DNA of 64,000 bases, taken from assembly GCA_030849065.1 (NCBI GenBank), contig JASAON010001595.1:1-64000 (forward strand). Direction: 5' to 3'. Position 1 is the first letter of the stretch; each line of letters starts with the position of its first letter. Source of the DNA: Jaenimonas drosophilae. Taxonomy: Eukaryota; Euglenozoa; Kinetoplastea; Trypanosomatida; Trypanosomatidae. The translations under genes and the position numbers were made by a program. A model generated the notes under the pieces. That model had not been told where the DNA came from and ran no database searches. It saw only the letters and a program-made list of their open reading frames with translations. Below, piece by piece: positions 38,901 to 46,893 of this stretch.

Positions 38901-39410
38901 GCCGCGGATGTAGGCGGGCGTGGTGGTGAGGTGCAGCATGGTATCGGTACCTGTGGAGGAGTCCTCGCGATCCATCAGTTGGCTGTTTTGAGAGCTACGG
39001 ACTTCACGACGGTTGTTGTTGTTGTTGGTGCTGCTAGCACTGCCACCCCACTCACGTATGCCCGTGTAAAACTCCGTCTCGAGAAGGAGCTGCTCAAAGG
39101 GGCTCTTGGATTGGTGTTCTGCGGATGCACGAAGTGTGCGGAGAATGACCTCACGCTCACCAAAGAGTTGCCGCATCGCCTCGCGATGTTGGTGCATCAC
39201 CTGACGTCCATGAACCGCATCGTAGTGTGGCTCAACGTAGCCTTCGTAAACCTCCACCACAGCCTTATCATTGGGGTTGGTTCCGGCACGGATGGAGTCA
39301 AGCAGAAGCTGCTCGTACGCATCACGTGCGCCAACATCGTTCAGCTCGCGCTCAAACTGAGGAACGGTGCGGAGGTCCTGCCGTTGACGAATGCGGCGCC
39401 CAGCCGTCAT
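36000..39410 (-). CDS. ISWI: ISWI-family SNF2 chromatin remodeller with an RRM-like insertion
   Basis: 1136 residues. The SNF2 ATPase (about 170-625) has DEMGLGKT (197-204), DEAH (303-306), TGTPLQNN (331-338) and QAQDRAHRIGQ (587-597). The ISWI part follows: YDFEG (711-715), a HAND-like PKAPKFKFHQLFNMKRL (843-859), a SANT domain from about 945 (EGFEHWTYREYRTII) and SLIDE (about 1005-1095). The complex slides nucleosomes; in trypanosomes ISWI has been linked to silencing of transcription. Unusual here is a segment of about 723-790 (RVLHMELPQPVSQAQL, EALVHFRSTAGAVEA) that looks like an RRM RNA-binding fold inserted before HAND. A Pro/Gly/acid-rich disordered linker (about 880-935) separates HAND and SANT. 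Confidence 0.95.
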   Translation of the reverse strand: MTAGRRIRQRQDLRTVPQFERELNDVGARDAYEQLLLDSIRAGTNPNDKAVVEVYEGYVEPHYDAVHGRQVMHQHREAMRQLFGEREVILRTLRASAEHQSKSPFEQLLLETEFYTGIREWGGSASSTNNNNNRREVRSSQNSQLMDREDSSTGTDTMLHLTTTPAYIRGSLRAYQLEGVNWLLGLFSKGINGILADEMGLGKTFQTIATLAYLKFTVGMPGPHLVVCPKSVMGNWFREFKHWCPALAVYKYHAPSHIRPGLLKAHLNPSEGIKYDVIVTTFEMILDDLNAFRKIDWQYLIVDEAHKLKNDESRAHSALASLPTLHRLIITGTPLQNNLKELWALLHFLAPRLFHDSTTFDTWFDTASGQQDAQVMSDLHKMLAPLMIRRLKADVSTGIPPKKEVYVSCKLTKKQREWYMHVLANDAEALNKTSSGSTARLSNILMHLRKVINHPYLMDGGEDGPPFITDEKLVRSSGKMIILDKLLHRLRNDVEGQHKVLIFSQFTMMLDVLEDYCNMRGFKYCRIDGNTSAYDRDSRMANFNAPGSDSFLFLLSTRAGGLGINLQAANHVILYDSDWNPQMDLQAQDRAHRIGQKRRVRVYRFVTDGTVEERVYYRALKKLYLDAMVVQQGRIQSRSTSAASKEELLSMIKFGAEEIFQSRQDDVTEADIDKLLEAGEAKSAELTTEAQKTVQASLASFQLGAEEGNIYDFEGISFRGGVETRVLHMELPQPVSQAQLHAECSAYGEAIKVVLHPNLKEALVHFRSTAGAVEAKSGLPYKCTFVGRENQAVVSSEMIAECLGAGEKLGRGHRHREVRVYADEEVERLQNRAPKAPPLKLPKAPKFKFHQLFNMKRLMELHNTEVALLVRAWKRRYEVSNNTTTNANPDDATGRGGEGQENAASPVEPGSPGSPGQASTAGDEEDEGLTEVEQEERERLLSEGFEHWTYREYRTIISALCSGDVGVTDYAALTKLVATAAEADDATPKTVGEVKDYLGALMERGERYIPNFGHLESRINKAQARHKLLEDTLRHARQKVETCELPERNLNVKVKGFTPLDRRLFLIGYDAGFAAGCCEQVARNLPELRFNVWAQSRGEGHYDRRLVTLMRAAYREVESAGDASMPPTSRRRREAA

Positions 39411-39963
39411 CGCTCCCTTCTGCAGTTGTTGGTTATGTGTTGGTACGCTTAGCGCGGGAATAGTATGTTGGTGTGTGTTGCTTCTATGAATGATGTATCA
39501 GGTGGAGCCACAATATGTGTGTGTGTGTGTGTCCCAACGTTATGATCTTATTGGGTGTGTATGTGTGGATATGATCCTGCACTCGTTGCTTCGTGAGCCT
39601 ACCAAACGCAGTTCGTCATGAACCAGAAGAAAACAAGAAGAGAAAAGAAAGTAGCTCTAGGTACATCGTGCACCCACACACATCAAGGAAGTGGCAGTTG
39701 CTGCTCGTCCATGGAGGTATGACTTGGCAAGTGTGTTGCATGGAATTAGAATCCAGCTCTCCAAGAAAAAGGGGAGGTGTGGGAGGGTGAAGATGGCCGA
39801 TGCACCGGCTCACATCATCTCGTAGGGGGGGGGAGAAGTTCGCACTTCATTCCTTTATCTATGCTACCGCCACACGTCTCGGTGTGTGTTGCTGTTTTGT
39901 GCATATCGGTTCCAATCTATCTTCTTCATCATCACCTCATGTGGGGAGCATCATGGTTCCTCA
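39411..39963. other. Intergenic gap of ~550 bases
   Basis: Contains the TG tract at 39516-39532 and purine-rich plus-strand DNA near 39625-39660. I see no gene. Confidence 0.5.
39516..39532. repeat. (TG)n microsatellite upstream of ISWI
   Basis: (CA)n on the coding strand, about 105 bases from the ATG at 39410. Confidence 0.8.
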
Positions 39964-42900
39964 TCACCAGTCATCCACCACCCCAAATCGATCCAACAAC
40001 GTCTGTTGCTCGTGCAAATCCTTCTGCACCTTCTTGCGCATATAAAAGACTGGGCAATCGCGGCTGGAGCAGATCACCTCCTGATGCAGTGAGCCCTGAC
40101 ACTGTTGGCACTGCGTCCAAACCTGAGAATAAATCGCCTCAAAGTGGTTCCGCTTTGCCAGCAACTTGCCATAGACCTCCGGCGCACTGGGCGAGCACTT
40201 CTCACAGAGCGCGCCACTTTGAATGACGGCACGACAGGCGATGCACTGCAGGTTCACCTTCACAAACTTCATGAGTCCGCCGGCGCTCTTGCTCGGGGCG
40301 GAGATGACGATGTGCCGCGTGTGGTCCCCCTTAATGAGCACGTTGGGGTCGTTCAGCACACCCTCAAAGACGCGAAGTAGCGGAGGTGCTAGTTGGTGCT
40401 CGAGGTAGTAGTTGGTGTCAATGGGAATGTTGTTCTCCAGAACGTAGATGGGGTCCTCACTGCGTTCATAGGCACGGGCACCCTTGGCGGCCTTGATAAT
40501 GACGTAGGCCACGCGATCGCCAATCGTTGGCGCGCTGGCCGGATCACGTTGGCGCATGCGCTCCACCAACGCCACGTGAGCCTGCGCCGCCGCGTACTCC
40601 CCCTCCGCCTTTGAGAAGGCCTTGGTGATGACGAGATTTGATATATCCAAACGGTTGAGGAGGAGGTCGCTGATGGTGCCCTTGACGAACTCCACCGCGC
40701 TGTCCACGGAGCGATGAATCAGAATACGATTCAGCACACCAGAGATCATGCGCGCGACGAGTGGGCAGTTGTCACGACGCACCGTTTCAATGCCCTTGGC
40801 GTCGAGCTTATCAAACTTGGCGGTGTTGGTCCAGAGAAGACCAGCGTAGCGCTTCTTGTTCATGAGGAGGTAGGGGAAGTACACCTTCTCGAACTCAAGC
40901 TTGATGGGCTTGAGGAAGTGCGCAGAGACCTTCTCTGCCGCCTCCACGCCAAAGCTCATCGCGGTCTGCAAACGCTCCGCATCGGTGGCGTTCTCATCCG
41001 TGATGCAGCGAATCATGACGGAGTCGGTATCACCGTAGAGCACCGTGGTGCCGGGATAGATCTCCTCCACGAGGTTTTTGGTCTGGTTGATCATTTGACG
41101 GCCGTAGCCCGTTGTGGAGGAGCTGATCTCCAAGCAGGGCAGCTTGCCCACCTGGGCACCCGTGAAGCCGTAGACGGAGTTGGCACTCACCTTGAGGGCC
41201 AACTGGCGTCCATTGAGTACCTTGTACTCGAGTGAGTGCATGGGGACGTTCTTCATCATGGCACGTGCATTCTTACGTGCCACCAACACATCCTGCAGCA
41301 CCTCTGGCAAGATGCCAGGAAACACATCCGGCTTAACAAAGACGTCGTTGGTTGGGGTACGATCGAGCATCTCGTCCGGGTACTTGTGTACGTCCTGTGG
41401 CCGAACCAAGGTGGAGTAGCACAAGTTGTGTGCAATGATGATGGATGGGTAGAGAGAGGCAAAATCCAGTGTGGCAACGGGGCAGTTGTAGAAGCCCTTG
41501 ATGGGATCAATGACGGTGGCACCTTCATAGCCCTTATCACCACCTCCGCTGTACTCCACTGTGGGCACGACGAGCTGCTTCTTTTGGGCTTTGCGCAGCA
41601 ACATGGAGAAGACCTTGATTTGCTGGCCACGTTCGAGCAGCCAGCCCACAGGTACCCCAGTGACGCGTGCCATCTCCACGTTATTCACGACGCACATGAG
41701 CCGGTCAAGGAGTTTGATGGGGAGGTAGGCATCCTTGAGGCAGTACACCGCCAGGCGCCGACGTGTTTCCTCATCGCCCTGTTGCAAGTCAGAGATGATG
41801 GAATGATGCACGTCTTCCTTCTGCTCTCCAAGAAAGTTTTGCGAGACGGCGTTGAGGGAGTAGGACCGCAGCTTATAGTCTCGCTGGATAATCACCATGG
41901 CATCCATGACGATGCGGCCCTCCATGGTTACTTCCGTGTACTCACGGTTGCCCATCTGCTTCGATTGGAACTTCTTTTCACGTGGCACCGTACGTTCGTG
42001 CACCTGCCTACCCCAGTAGTGGAAGGCGTCGTTGACCTTCAGTGCCATGGCACGGTTGAGGAGGTATGGAAAATCAAAGTTGCTGATGTTGTACCCCGTG
42101 AAGATGTCAGGATCGAGCACCTTCATGAAGGCCGCCCAGGCCAGAAGCATCTCCTCTTCCGTCTCGTAGGAAAAGACCATCGCCCCCGCGATCGGGGCAC
42201 AACTCTTCAAGGTGAAGATGGTTTTGGCCAAGGGCTCGGCATCTCGTCCGTACTCCACGCAGTGATTGGCGATCTGAATGACGGGATCATGCTCAGGCTC
42301 GGGAAACATGCCCTTGCGGCCTTGGCACTCAATATCAATGGATAGCATACGAAAGGGGGCGATGGAGAGGTAGGGCCCCACAGGTTCATGATTCTGCACG
42401 TGCTGATGTGAGCACGATACCTCAATCTGGCAGGTGGAGGTACGCAACGAACTCCGGCACTCGTGGAAGTTGGAGCGAGCAATGGTGGCCCAGTTGCAGC
42501 CACCGAGGTCGTTGTCAACGAGGAATCGGAGGGGGAAAATGACGTTGCTCTCGTAGGTCTGGAAAGGCCGCACCCCGTCCCACGCGAGTGGGCAACTCAC
42601 GCCACGGTCACTGAGTAGGCTACGCAACTTTGGAATGTGTTGTGGCAGCTGCACCACAATCTTGAGGTGGGGTGAGAGATCTCCCCCACGGTAGTACATG
42701 AGGCTGCGACGTTGGTGCATCTCCACGCGAACGACGGTGTCAGCCAAGTGGGTGGCACCGCTGAGTTGGCTATTGAGCTCCTTCATGAGCTCCTGTGAGT
42801 GTACGGGCATCCAACTCTTGGCACAGGATGGGGGCACCTCAATCCATAAGTAGGGCTCATAGTTGTAGCAGTGCACCAAGACACTGTGGCCCTCTGCGGT

Positions 42901-43080
42901 GACGCCGTACAGGCGAACGATGGGCACCTCCGCATGCTTCACCTTGGATACCGCCTCATGTGGCACGCCCTTGGTCTGGCAGCAGTCCAGCACCTGGAAG
43001 CAGAGATCGCTGTGGAGGTAAGTGTTGGGGAGCGGCAGACGTCGGATGGACTCGAACTTGGATAGATCCATCATCATCAT
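39964..43080 (-). CDS. POLD1: DNA polymerase delta catalytic subunit
   Basis: 1038 residues (human 1107). Family B polymerase with 3'-5' exonuclease: Exo I SIDIECQGRKG, Exo II NISNFDFPYLL, Exo III YCLKDAYLP; polymerase motif A DFASLYPSI, motif B KVSANSVYGF and motif C YGDTDSVM. The C-terminus carries two cysteine clusters: CIACRAVIQSGALCEKC (CysA, zinc) and CQQCQGSLHQEVICSSRDC (CysB, which holds an Fe-S cluster in the family and binds subunit B). It is the main lagging-strand replicase, used with PCNA in the nucleus. The start is a run of four in-frame ATGs (43080 to 43071), so up to three N-terminal Met residues are optional. The N-terminal region before the exonuclease is shorter than in animals. 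Confidence 0.97.
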   Translation of the reverse strand: MMMMDLSKFESIRRLPLPNTYLHSDLCFQVLDCCQTKGVPHEAVSKVKHAEVPIVRLYGVTAEGHSVLVHCYNYEPYLWIEVPPSCAKSWMPVHSQELMKELNSQLSGATHLADTVVRVEMHQRRSLMYYRGGDLSPHLKIVVQLPQHIPKLRSLLSDRGVSCPLAWDGVRPFQTYESNVIFPLRFLVDNDLGGCNWATIARSNFHECRSSLRTSTCQIEVSCSHQHVQNHEPVGPYLSIAPFRMLSIDIECQGRKGMFPEPEHDPVIQIANHCVEYGRDAEPLAKTIFTLKSCAPIAGAMVFSYETEEEMLLAWAAFMKVLDPDIFTGYNISNFDFPYLLNRAMALKVNDAFHYWGRQVHERTVPREKKFQSKQMGNREYTEVTMEGRIVMDAMVIIQRDYKLRSYSLNAVSQNFLGEQKEDVHHSIISDLQQGDEETRRRLAVYCLKDAYLPIKLLDRLMCVVNNVEMARVTGVPVGWLLERGQQIKVFSMLLRKAQKKQLVVPTVEYSGGGDKGYEGATVIDPIKGFYNCPVATLDFASLYPSIIIAHNLCYSTLVRPQDVHKYPDEMLDRTPTNDVFVKPDVFPGILPEVLQDVLVARKNARAMMKNVPMHSLEYKVLNGRQLALKVSANSVYGFTGAQVGKLPCLEISSSTTGYGRQMINQTKNLVEEIYPGTTVLYGDTDSVMIRCITDENATDAERLQTAMSFGVEAAEKVSAHFLKPIKLEFEKVYFPYLLMNKKRYAGLLWTNTAKFDKLDAKGIETVRRDNCPLVARMISGVLNRILIHRSVDSAVEFVKGTISDLLLNRLDISNLVITKAFSKAEGEYAAAQAHVALVERMRQRDPASAPTIGDRVAYVIIKAAKGARAYERSEDPIYVLENNIPIDTNYYLEHQLAPPLLRVFEGVLNDPNVLIKGDHTRHIVISAPSKSAGGLMKFVKVNLQCIACRAVIQSGALCEKCSPSAPEVYGKLLAKRNHFEAIYSQVWTQCQQCQGSLHQEVICSSRDCPVFYMRKKVQKDLHEQQTLLDRFGVVDDW

Positions 43081-43359
43081 TCGTTAATATATCACCACCA
43101 GCTTCTTCTTTGTAACGAGACGACTCAGACAATGGATGTGTATGAGCCAATACACGCGTCTTGTGCGTGTGTTGTGTGTTTGATGAATACCCACGATGGA
43201 ATGGAGGGGGGTACCTACATGGATAGTGAGTGAAGAAGAAGGACGAAGAGCCGAAGATGTATGCCCCAGAACGCAGAAGCACTCAAGACGAAAAAAAAAC
43301 AGCAGCACACGCATGTAGCGAGAGTACAGGTTTAGCAGTAGCACACACCAACACGCACA

Positions 43360-43746
43360 TTACTTTTTAGAGGAAGTAGTGCGTGGGCGGTATATCTCCA
43401 TCAACACACGTTTTGCCGCCTCTCGGGCATCGGCAGCCTGAGGAGGAATACTGCGATCCACAATGGGCCAAATTGTTTCATCCACACGCATCTTGTGAGC
43501 CACATGCTTGGATTGCAGAAGCTTCAGTGCGGTGCACCAGCCGGAGCTACTCAGTGTTGTGGTGCTGCTTCCTTGTGAAGGTTGTGGGCCAACCAAACGC
43601 TGAACGACGAGAGGCAGTGAGTGGCTGCTCAGTGTGCCTTGACGAATGGCCTCGCCGACGAGCCTGTCAATGCGCGGGGGTGATGATGCGGCGGCTGCAA
43701 CATCGGCGCACAACTTATCCAACAGCTTGAAGGAGATGGGCCGCAT
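43360..43746 (-). CDS. Small protein of unknown function
   Basis: 128 residues. It is helical and mildly basic at the C-terminus (IYRPRTTSSKK). The segment WCTALKLLQSKHVAHKMRVD resembles the W-x-x-AL type helix pair of kinetoplastid PPR-like mitochondrial proteins, but a single copy is weak evidence. Codon use looks like that of neighbouring genes, and the frame fills the space between POLD1 and the ThiI-fusion gene, so a real gene is likely. ATG 43758 is also in frame four codons earlier; the start at 43746 is a guess. A pyrimidine tract (A-run on the plus strand) at about 43866-43876 lies upstream. Confidence 0.55.
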   Translation of the reverse strand: MRPISFKLLDKLCADVAAAASSPPRIDRLVGEAIRQGTLSSHSLPLVVQRLVGPQPSQGSSTTTLSSSGWCTALKLLQSKHVAHKMRVDETIWPIVDRSIPPQAADAREAAKRVLMEIYRPRTTSSKK

Positions 43747-44155
43747 CTCGATTCTCAAGGGTTGTGTGTAGGCGTATGCACCACGACCTCACAACGGTTC
43801 CGTACTTCACCCTTCACAAGACGTTGATATACAAGAGAACGAAGAAGAAGAACACCACTTGCAAAGAAAAAAAAAACACCTTCATGACACACATCATGTG
43901 AGTATGCAGAGTGGTACACCTCAACGAACCCTGGGTTCGCATAGCACACAGGCACCAATAAAGCAACAACGTATAGGGATCGTATGTGCAGGATTCGCGT
44001 TGATGTGTGTGTTGTGTGGTTGTGGCGATGTGGAGAAGCAGGCCAAGAGTTGCTCTGGCACCATTATAAGAAAGAAATGTATTAGGCGGTGAAGCTACAT
44101 TATGTTGTTGTTGTTGTGTGTTGGGGGGGAGGGAGTGAGGAGGTTCATCAACATG
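43747..44155. other. Intergenic gap of ~410 bases
   Basis: Contains an A-run at 43866-43876 (T-tract on the coding strand, a likely splice signal for the small gene at 43746) and a (GTT)n patch near 44103-44116. I see no gene. Confidence 0.5.
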
Positions 44156-46597
44156 CTACTTCTTCTTGAGCTCACGAAGCACCTTTTCCAGCGCAGACAC
44201 AACCTTCTCCGCATCCACGAGGGTCGCAAAGGCATCCCAACTGATGCGCACTGACCGCTTCGGTTGTGCCTCCTTACCAAGAGTGTCATATACCGTTGTA
44301 TTCACCTCCCCCGTCTTGCACGCGGAGCCGGTGCCAATCTCCACATGATGCTTCACGGAGAGCCTCGCTACCACCTCGGTGTTGTCACAACCTTCTGGCA
44401 GCGTGGCGTGCAGAATATATCCGCTCACCTCTCCACGTCGGTTTACCTCGCAGCCCATCGCCTGGAGCTCCTCCACCATGTAGGCATCAATCTCGCGATG
44501 AACCGAGCTGCTTCGGTTCAGGCGCAGTGCCTCACCAAAACCAACAATCGCTGGCACATTCTCTGTCCCAGGGCGAACACCCTTTTCTTGAGAACCGCCC
44601 GTGAAGATGGGGTGGATCGTGGATGGATCGCGCACGTAGAGCGCACCAACCCCAACAGGGCCGTTGATCTTGTGGGCAGATACCGTCATGCTATCCACCT
44701 GGCTCAAATCCATGGCGCGCATATCCAACTTCAGCAACGCCTGGCTCGCATCCACGTGCAACCGGCCACCAACCGGGCGGGTGAGGGATGGCGCGATGCT
44801 GCCCGTTTCGTGATTCACGAGATCCACCACCTTCACAACCGGGGCATCGTCGGGGGTGTCGGGCGATGCACGTGTGGATGAGTGCGACCACGCATCGCGC
44901 TCCACGCGGTACCCATGCAGGGCGATGCTGTTTGATTCTGTTCCACCACTGGTGAAGAAGATATTTCCAGCTGGGACCCCCAAGTGGCTGGCGAGCTCCA
45001 CGCGCACCTGCTCCAACGCCATGCGAGCCGTTCGCCCGCTGTGGTGCAGGCTGTTCGGATTGCCTTCGGGGGCCATCATCACCGCACGCTTCACGCGCTC
45101 GGGCATCATGGTGCCGGCAGCAGCATCGAAGTACACCACATCCTCCTCCTCTTCCTCGGCAGCAGCAGCAGCAGCACCATTATCATCATCATCTCCCTCC
45201 GCTGGGCGTTGTGCCACAGCCTTGCCACGTGCAGAAAGTGCATAGCCCGAGCGCATAGTAACCTCAGGTAAGTAGGAGAAGCGTGAGGATTCGGCGAGGG
45301 CGCCATCGCGGTACACCTCGTGGAGCACCGGCAGCTCGTTAAGCTTCACGCGACGCACACAGGCCTCGAGCGTACGTCGGCCCATGAGCAGATTAGCCCC
45401 CGTCTTGCACATCATGTACTGGCAACAATCCGCGCCTTCCTGGATGGAGAGGTCGTAGGTGTGAATCTTGCGCGCCACCTCCATAATGTACGTCTTGGGC
45501 ATGCCAATGAGCGGTGCAATGACTGCCTTGGAGATGGTGGGATAGAGTGTGCCAATGTTCGGCACTGTTTGCGAGGCCACCTGGCCGGCAGAATCGCCCG
45601 TGACGATGAAGCGGTTCTCGTCATCGAAGCTCGCCGCCAGCGCGAGCATAAACCACTTGTAAATGAGAGTGCGGTTTTGGTTGGGCACGTTGGCCACAAT
45701 CTGCGACTGGAGTGAGCTAATATCCACGTAGAACATATCAAAACGCCCCTGAATACGTGAGAGCTCCTCTCCAATCCCACGGTTCTTCCCCACAACGCTC
45801 GCCGTATCGTTGGTGCTGTTGAGGAAATGGATGCCATTCACCAAACAACCGCGGGTCATCATGCGGTAGGCCGCCACGGGGCTATCGATGCCTCCGCTGA
45901 TGCAGGCTAGCACACGTTGATCAGGGATAATCGGAATACCACCAGCGCCATCCATCAAGAAGGGCCCACGTGGATCCCCACCTCGTTCGGCAGACTGCAC
46001 CCCATCGTAAATCTTGGCGATGCCGGGAATGAGAGAGAGAAGACGAAGCTGCTCCTTGTTCGGGCGCTCCTTACGAACCTCAATGAGGGTGTTGCCGTTG
46101 CGGAATATCTGCGGGTTGTCCAGCACACGGCGCATGGCATCCATCAAGAGGCGAATCAGACGCTTCTGGTGCAGGCTGCTCTTCAAGTAGAGCTCTGCCA
46201 CCGTTACGACGAGCATCACCTTCTCCACGGGAGGCTCCGCATGGCGCTTGCCGTACCAGTACTCATTTGGATCATTGATGTTGCGCAGGCAGACGTAGGG
46301 CACACCGGCATCGATGCTCGCGCCAACACGCTTCTGCATCTCATAACTGGGCTTGTCTGTGGCGAACCATCGGCGGTTGGGCACCTTCATGGCCTCTTCG
46401 AGCTCCTCCACGGGCACCAGACGTGGCTCTGACATGTACCACAAGTAGTTCTTGCTCACGTCAGGCTCCTTCATCATGCAGTGAAACTGGCCATTCTTTG
46501 CCTTGAGAATGTACAGGGGAGTGCGGTCGCGTGGGAAGAAGCGCGGGTTGGAGGGCAGCTTCTCTGCCACCTGGGGAGATGATGTGGAGTCAGACAT
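44156..46597 (-). CDS. ThiI-type tRNA 4-thiouridine synthetase (no THUMP) fused to a cysteine desulfurase
   Basis: 813 residues in one unbroken frame. About 125-200 resembles the N-terminal ferredoxin-like domain of ThiI (VTVAELYLKSSLHQKRL, LSLIPGIAKIYDG). In ThiI a THUMP domain of ~100 residues should follow; here only ~27 lie before the PP-loop SGGIDSP (234-240). GDSAGQVASQT (335-344) and the Cys pair C391-C392 match the ThiI AANH domain. After an Asp/Ala/Glu linker (about 466-486) comes a NifS/IscS domain: YFDAAAGT, FFTSGGTESN, NHETGSIAP, HVDASQA, PLP lysine K643 (SAHKINGPVGVGALYVR) and catalytic C760 (GSAC). It is ~40 residues short between the TESN and NHETG blocks, where IscS keeps the His that stacks on PLP. 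The first ~125 residues are a domain I cannot place. No targeting peptide is obvious. The inferred role is sulfur delivery and tRNA thiolation by one protein. Confidence 0.93.
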   Translation of the reverse strand: MSDSTSSPQVAEKLPSNPRFFPRDRTPLYILKAKNGQFHCMMKEPDVSKNYLWYMSEPRLVPVEELEEAMKVPNRRWFATDKPSYEMQKRVGASIDAGVPYVCLRNINDPNEYWYGKRHAEPPVEKVMLVVTVAELYLKSSLHQKRLIRLLMDAMRRVLDNPQIFRNGNTLIEVRKERPNKEQLRLLSLIPGIAKIYDGVQSAERGGDPRGPFLMDGAGGIPIIPDQRVLACISGGIDSPVAAYRMMTRGCLVNGIHFLNSTNDTASVVGKNRGIGEELSRIQGRFDMFYVDISSLQSQIVANVPNQNRTLIYKWFMLALAASFDDENRFIVTGDSAGQVASQTVPNIGTLYPTISKAVIAPLIGMPKTYIMEVARKIHTYDLSIQEGADCCQYMMCKTGANLLMGRRTLEACVRRVKLNELPVLHEVYRDGALAESSRFSYLPEVTMRSGYALSARGKAVAQRPAEGDDDDNGAAAAAAEEEEEDVVYFDAAAGTMMPERVKRAVMMAPEGNPNSLHHSGRTARMALEQVRVELASHLGVPAGNIFFTSGGTESNSIALHGYRVERDAWSHSSTRASPDTPDDAPVVKVVDLVNHETGSIAPSLTRPVGGRLHVDASQALLKLDMRAMDLSQVDSMTVSAHKINGPVGVGALYVRDPSTIHPIFTGGSQEKGVRPGTENVPAIVGFGEALRLNRSSSVHREIDAYMVEELQAMGCEVNRRGEVSGYILHATLPEGCDNTEVVARLSVKHHVEIGTGSACKTGEVNTTVYDTLGKEAQPKRSVRISWDAFATLVDAEKVVSALEKVLRELKKK

Positions 46598-46893
46598 GAA
46601 GAATAATGATGGTGGTGGTGGTGTGTGTGTGTGTGTACGTGTATGTACGGGTACTGGCCTTGATGATGATAATGATGATCAGTGAAGAAGAAGAGAGAAA
46701 GAAGGTGATGAGCATGAGCAGAGGTTGTGTGTTGCGAATCGCCCTTCCTTCAGATGGACCTCCTCCATTTTGAGGGTGTGTGGAGGTGTCGCAGAGAGAA
46801 GATATGTGTTTTTGGTGGAGAAGAGAGGTCTGCATTGCACATCCTCCCTCCATGCTGACGTCGTTGTTGTGGGCAGCAGAGCATGTGTTGGTA
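46598..46893. other. Intergenic gap
   Basis: A 296-base gap with (GGT)/(TG)n at 46609-46634 beside the start of the fusion gene. I see no gene. Confidence 0.5.
46620..46634. repeat. (TG)n microsatellite upstream of the ThiI fusion gene
   Basis: Start-proximal, about 25 bases from the ATG at 46597; (CA)n on the coding strand. Confidence 0.8.

Noticed and set aside
38463..39452. A 329-codon frame on the plus strand opposite ISWI, and a 369-codon one opposite POLD1 (41236-42345)
   Set aside because: Both lie wholly antisense to strongly conserved genes, have no recognisable domains, and follow from the GC-rich codon bias of the real gene.
44156..46597. An intron or frameshift as the reason for the missing THUMP and desulfurase segments
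   Set aside because: The frame is unbroken, flanking motifs are intact, no GT-AG intron is needed, and cis-introns are extremely rare in kinetoplastids.
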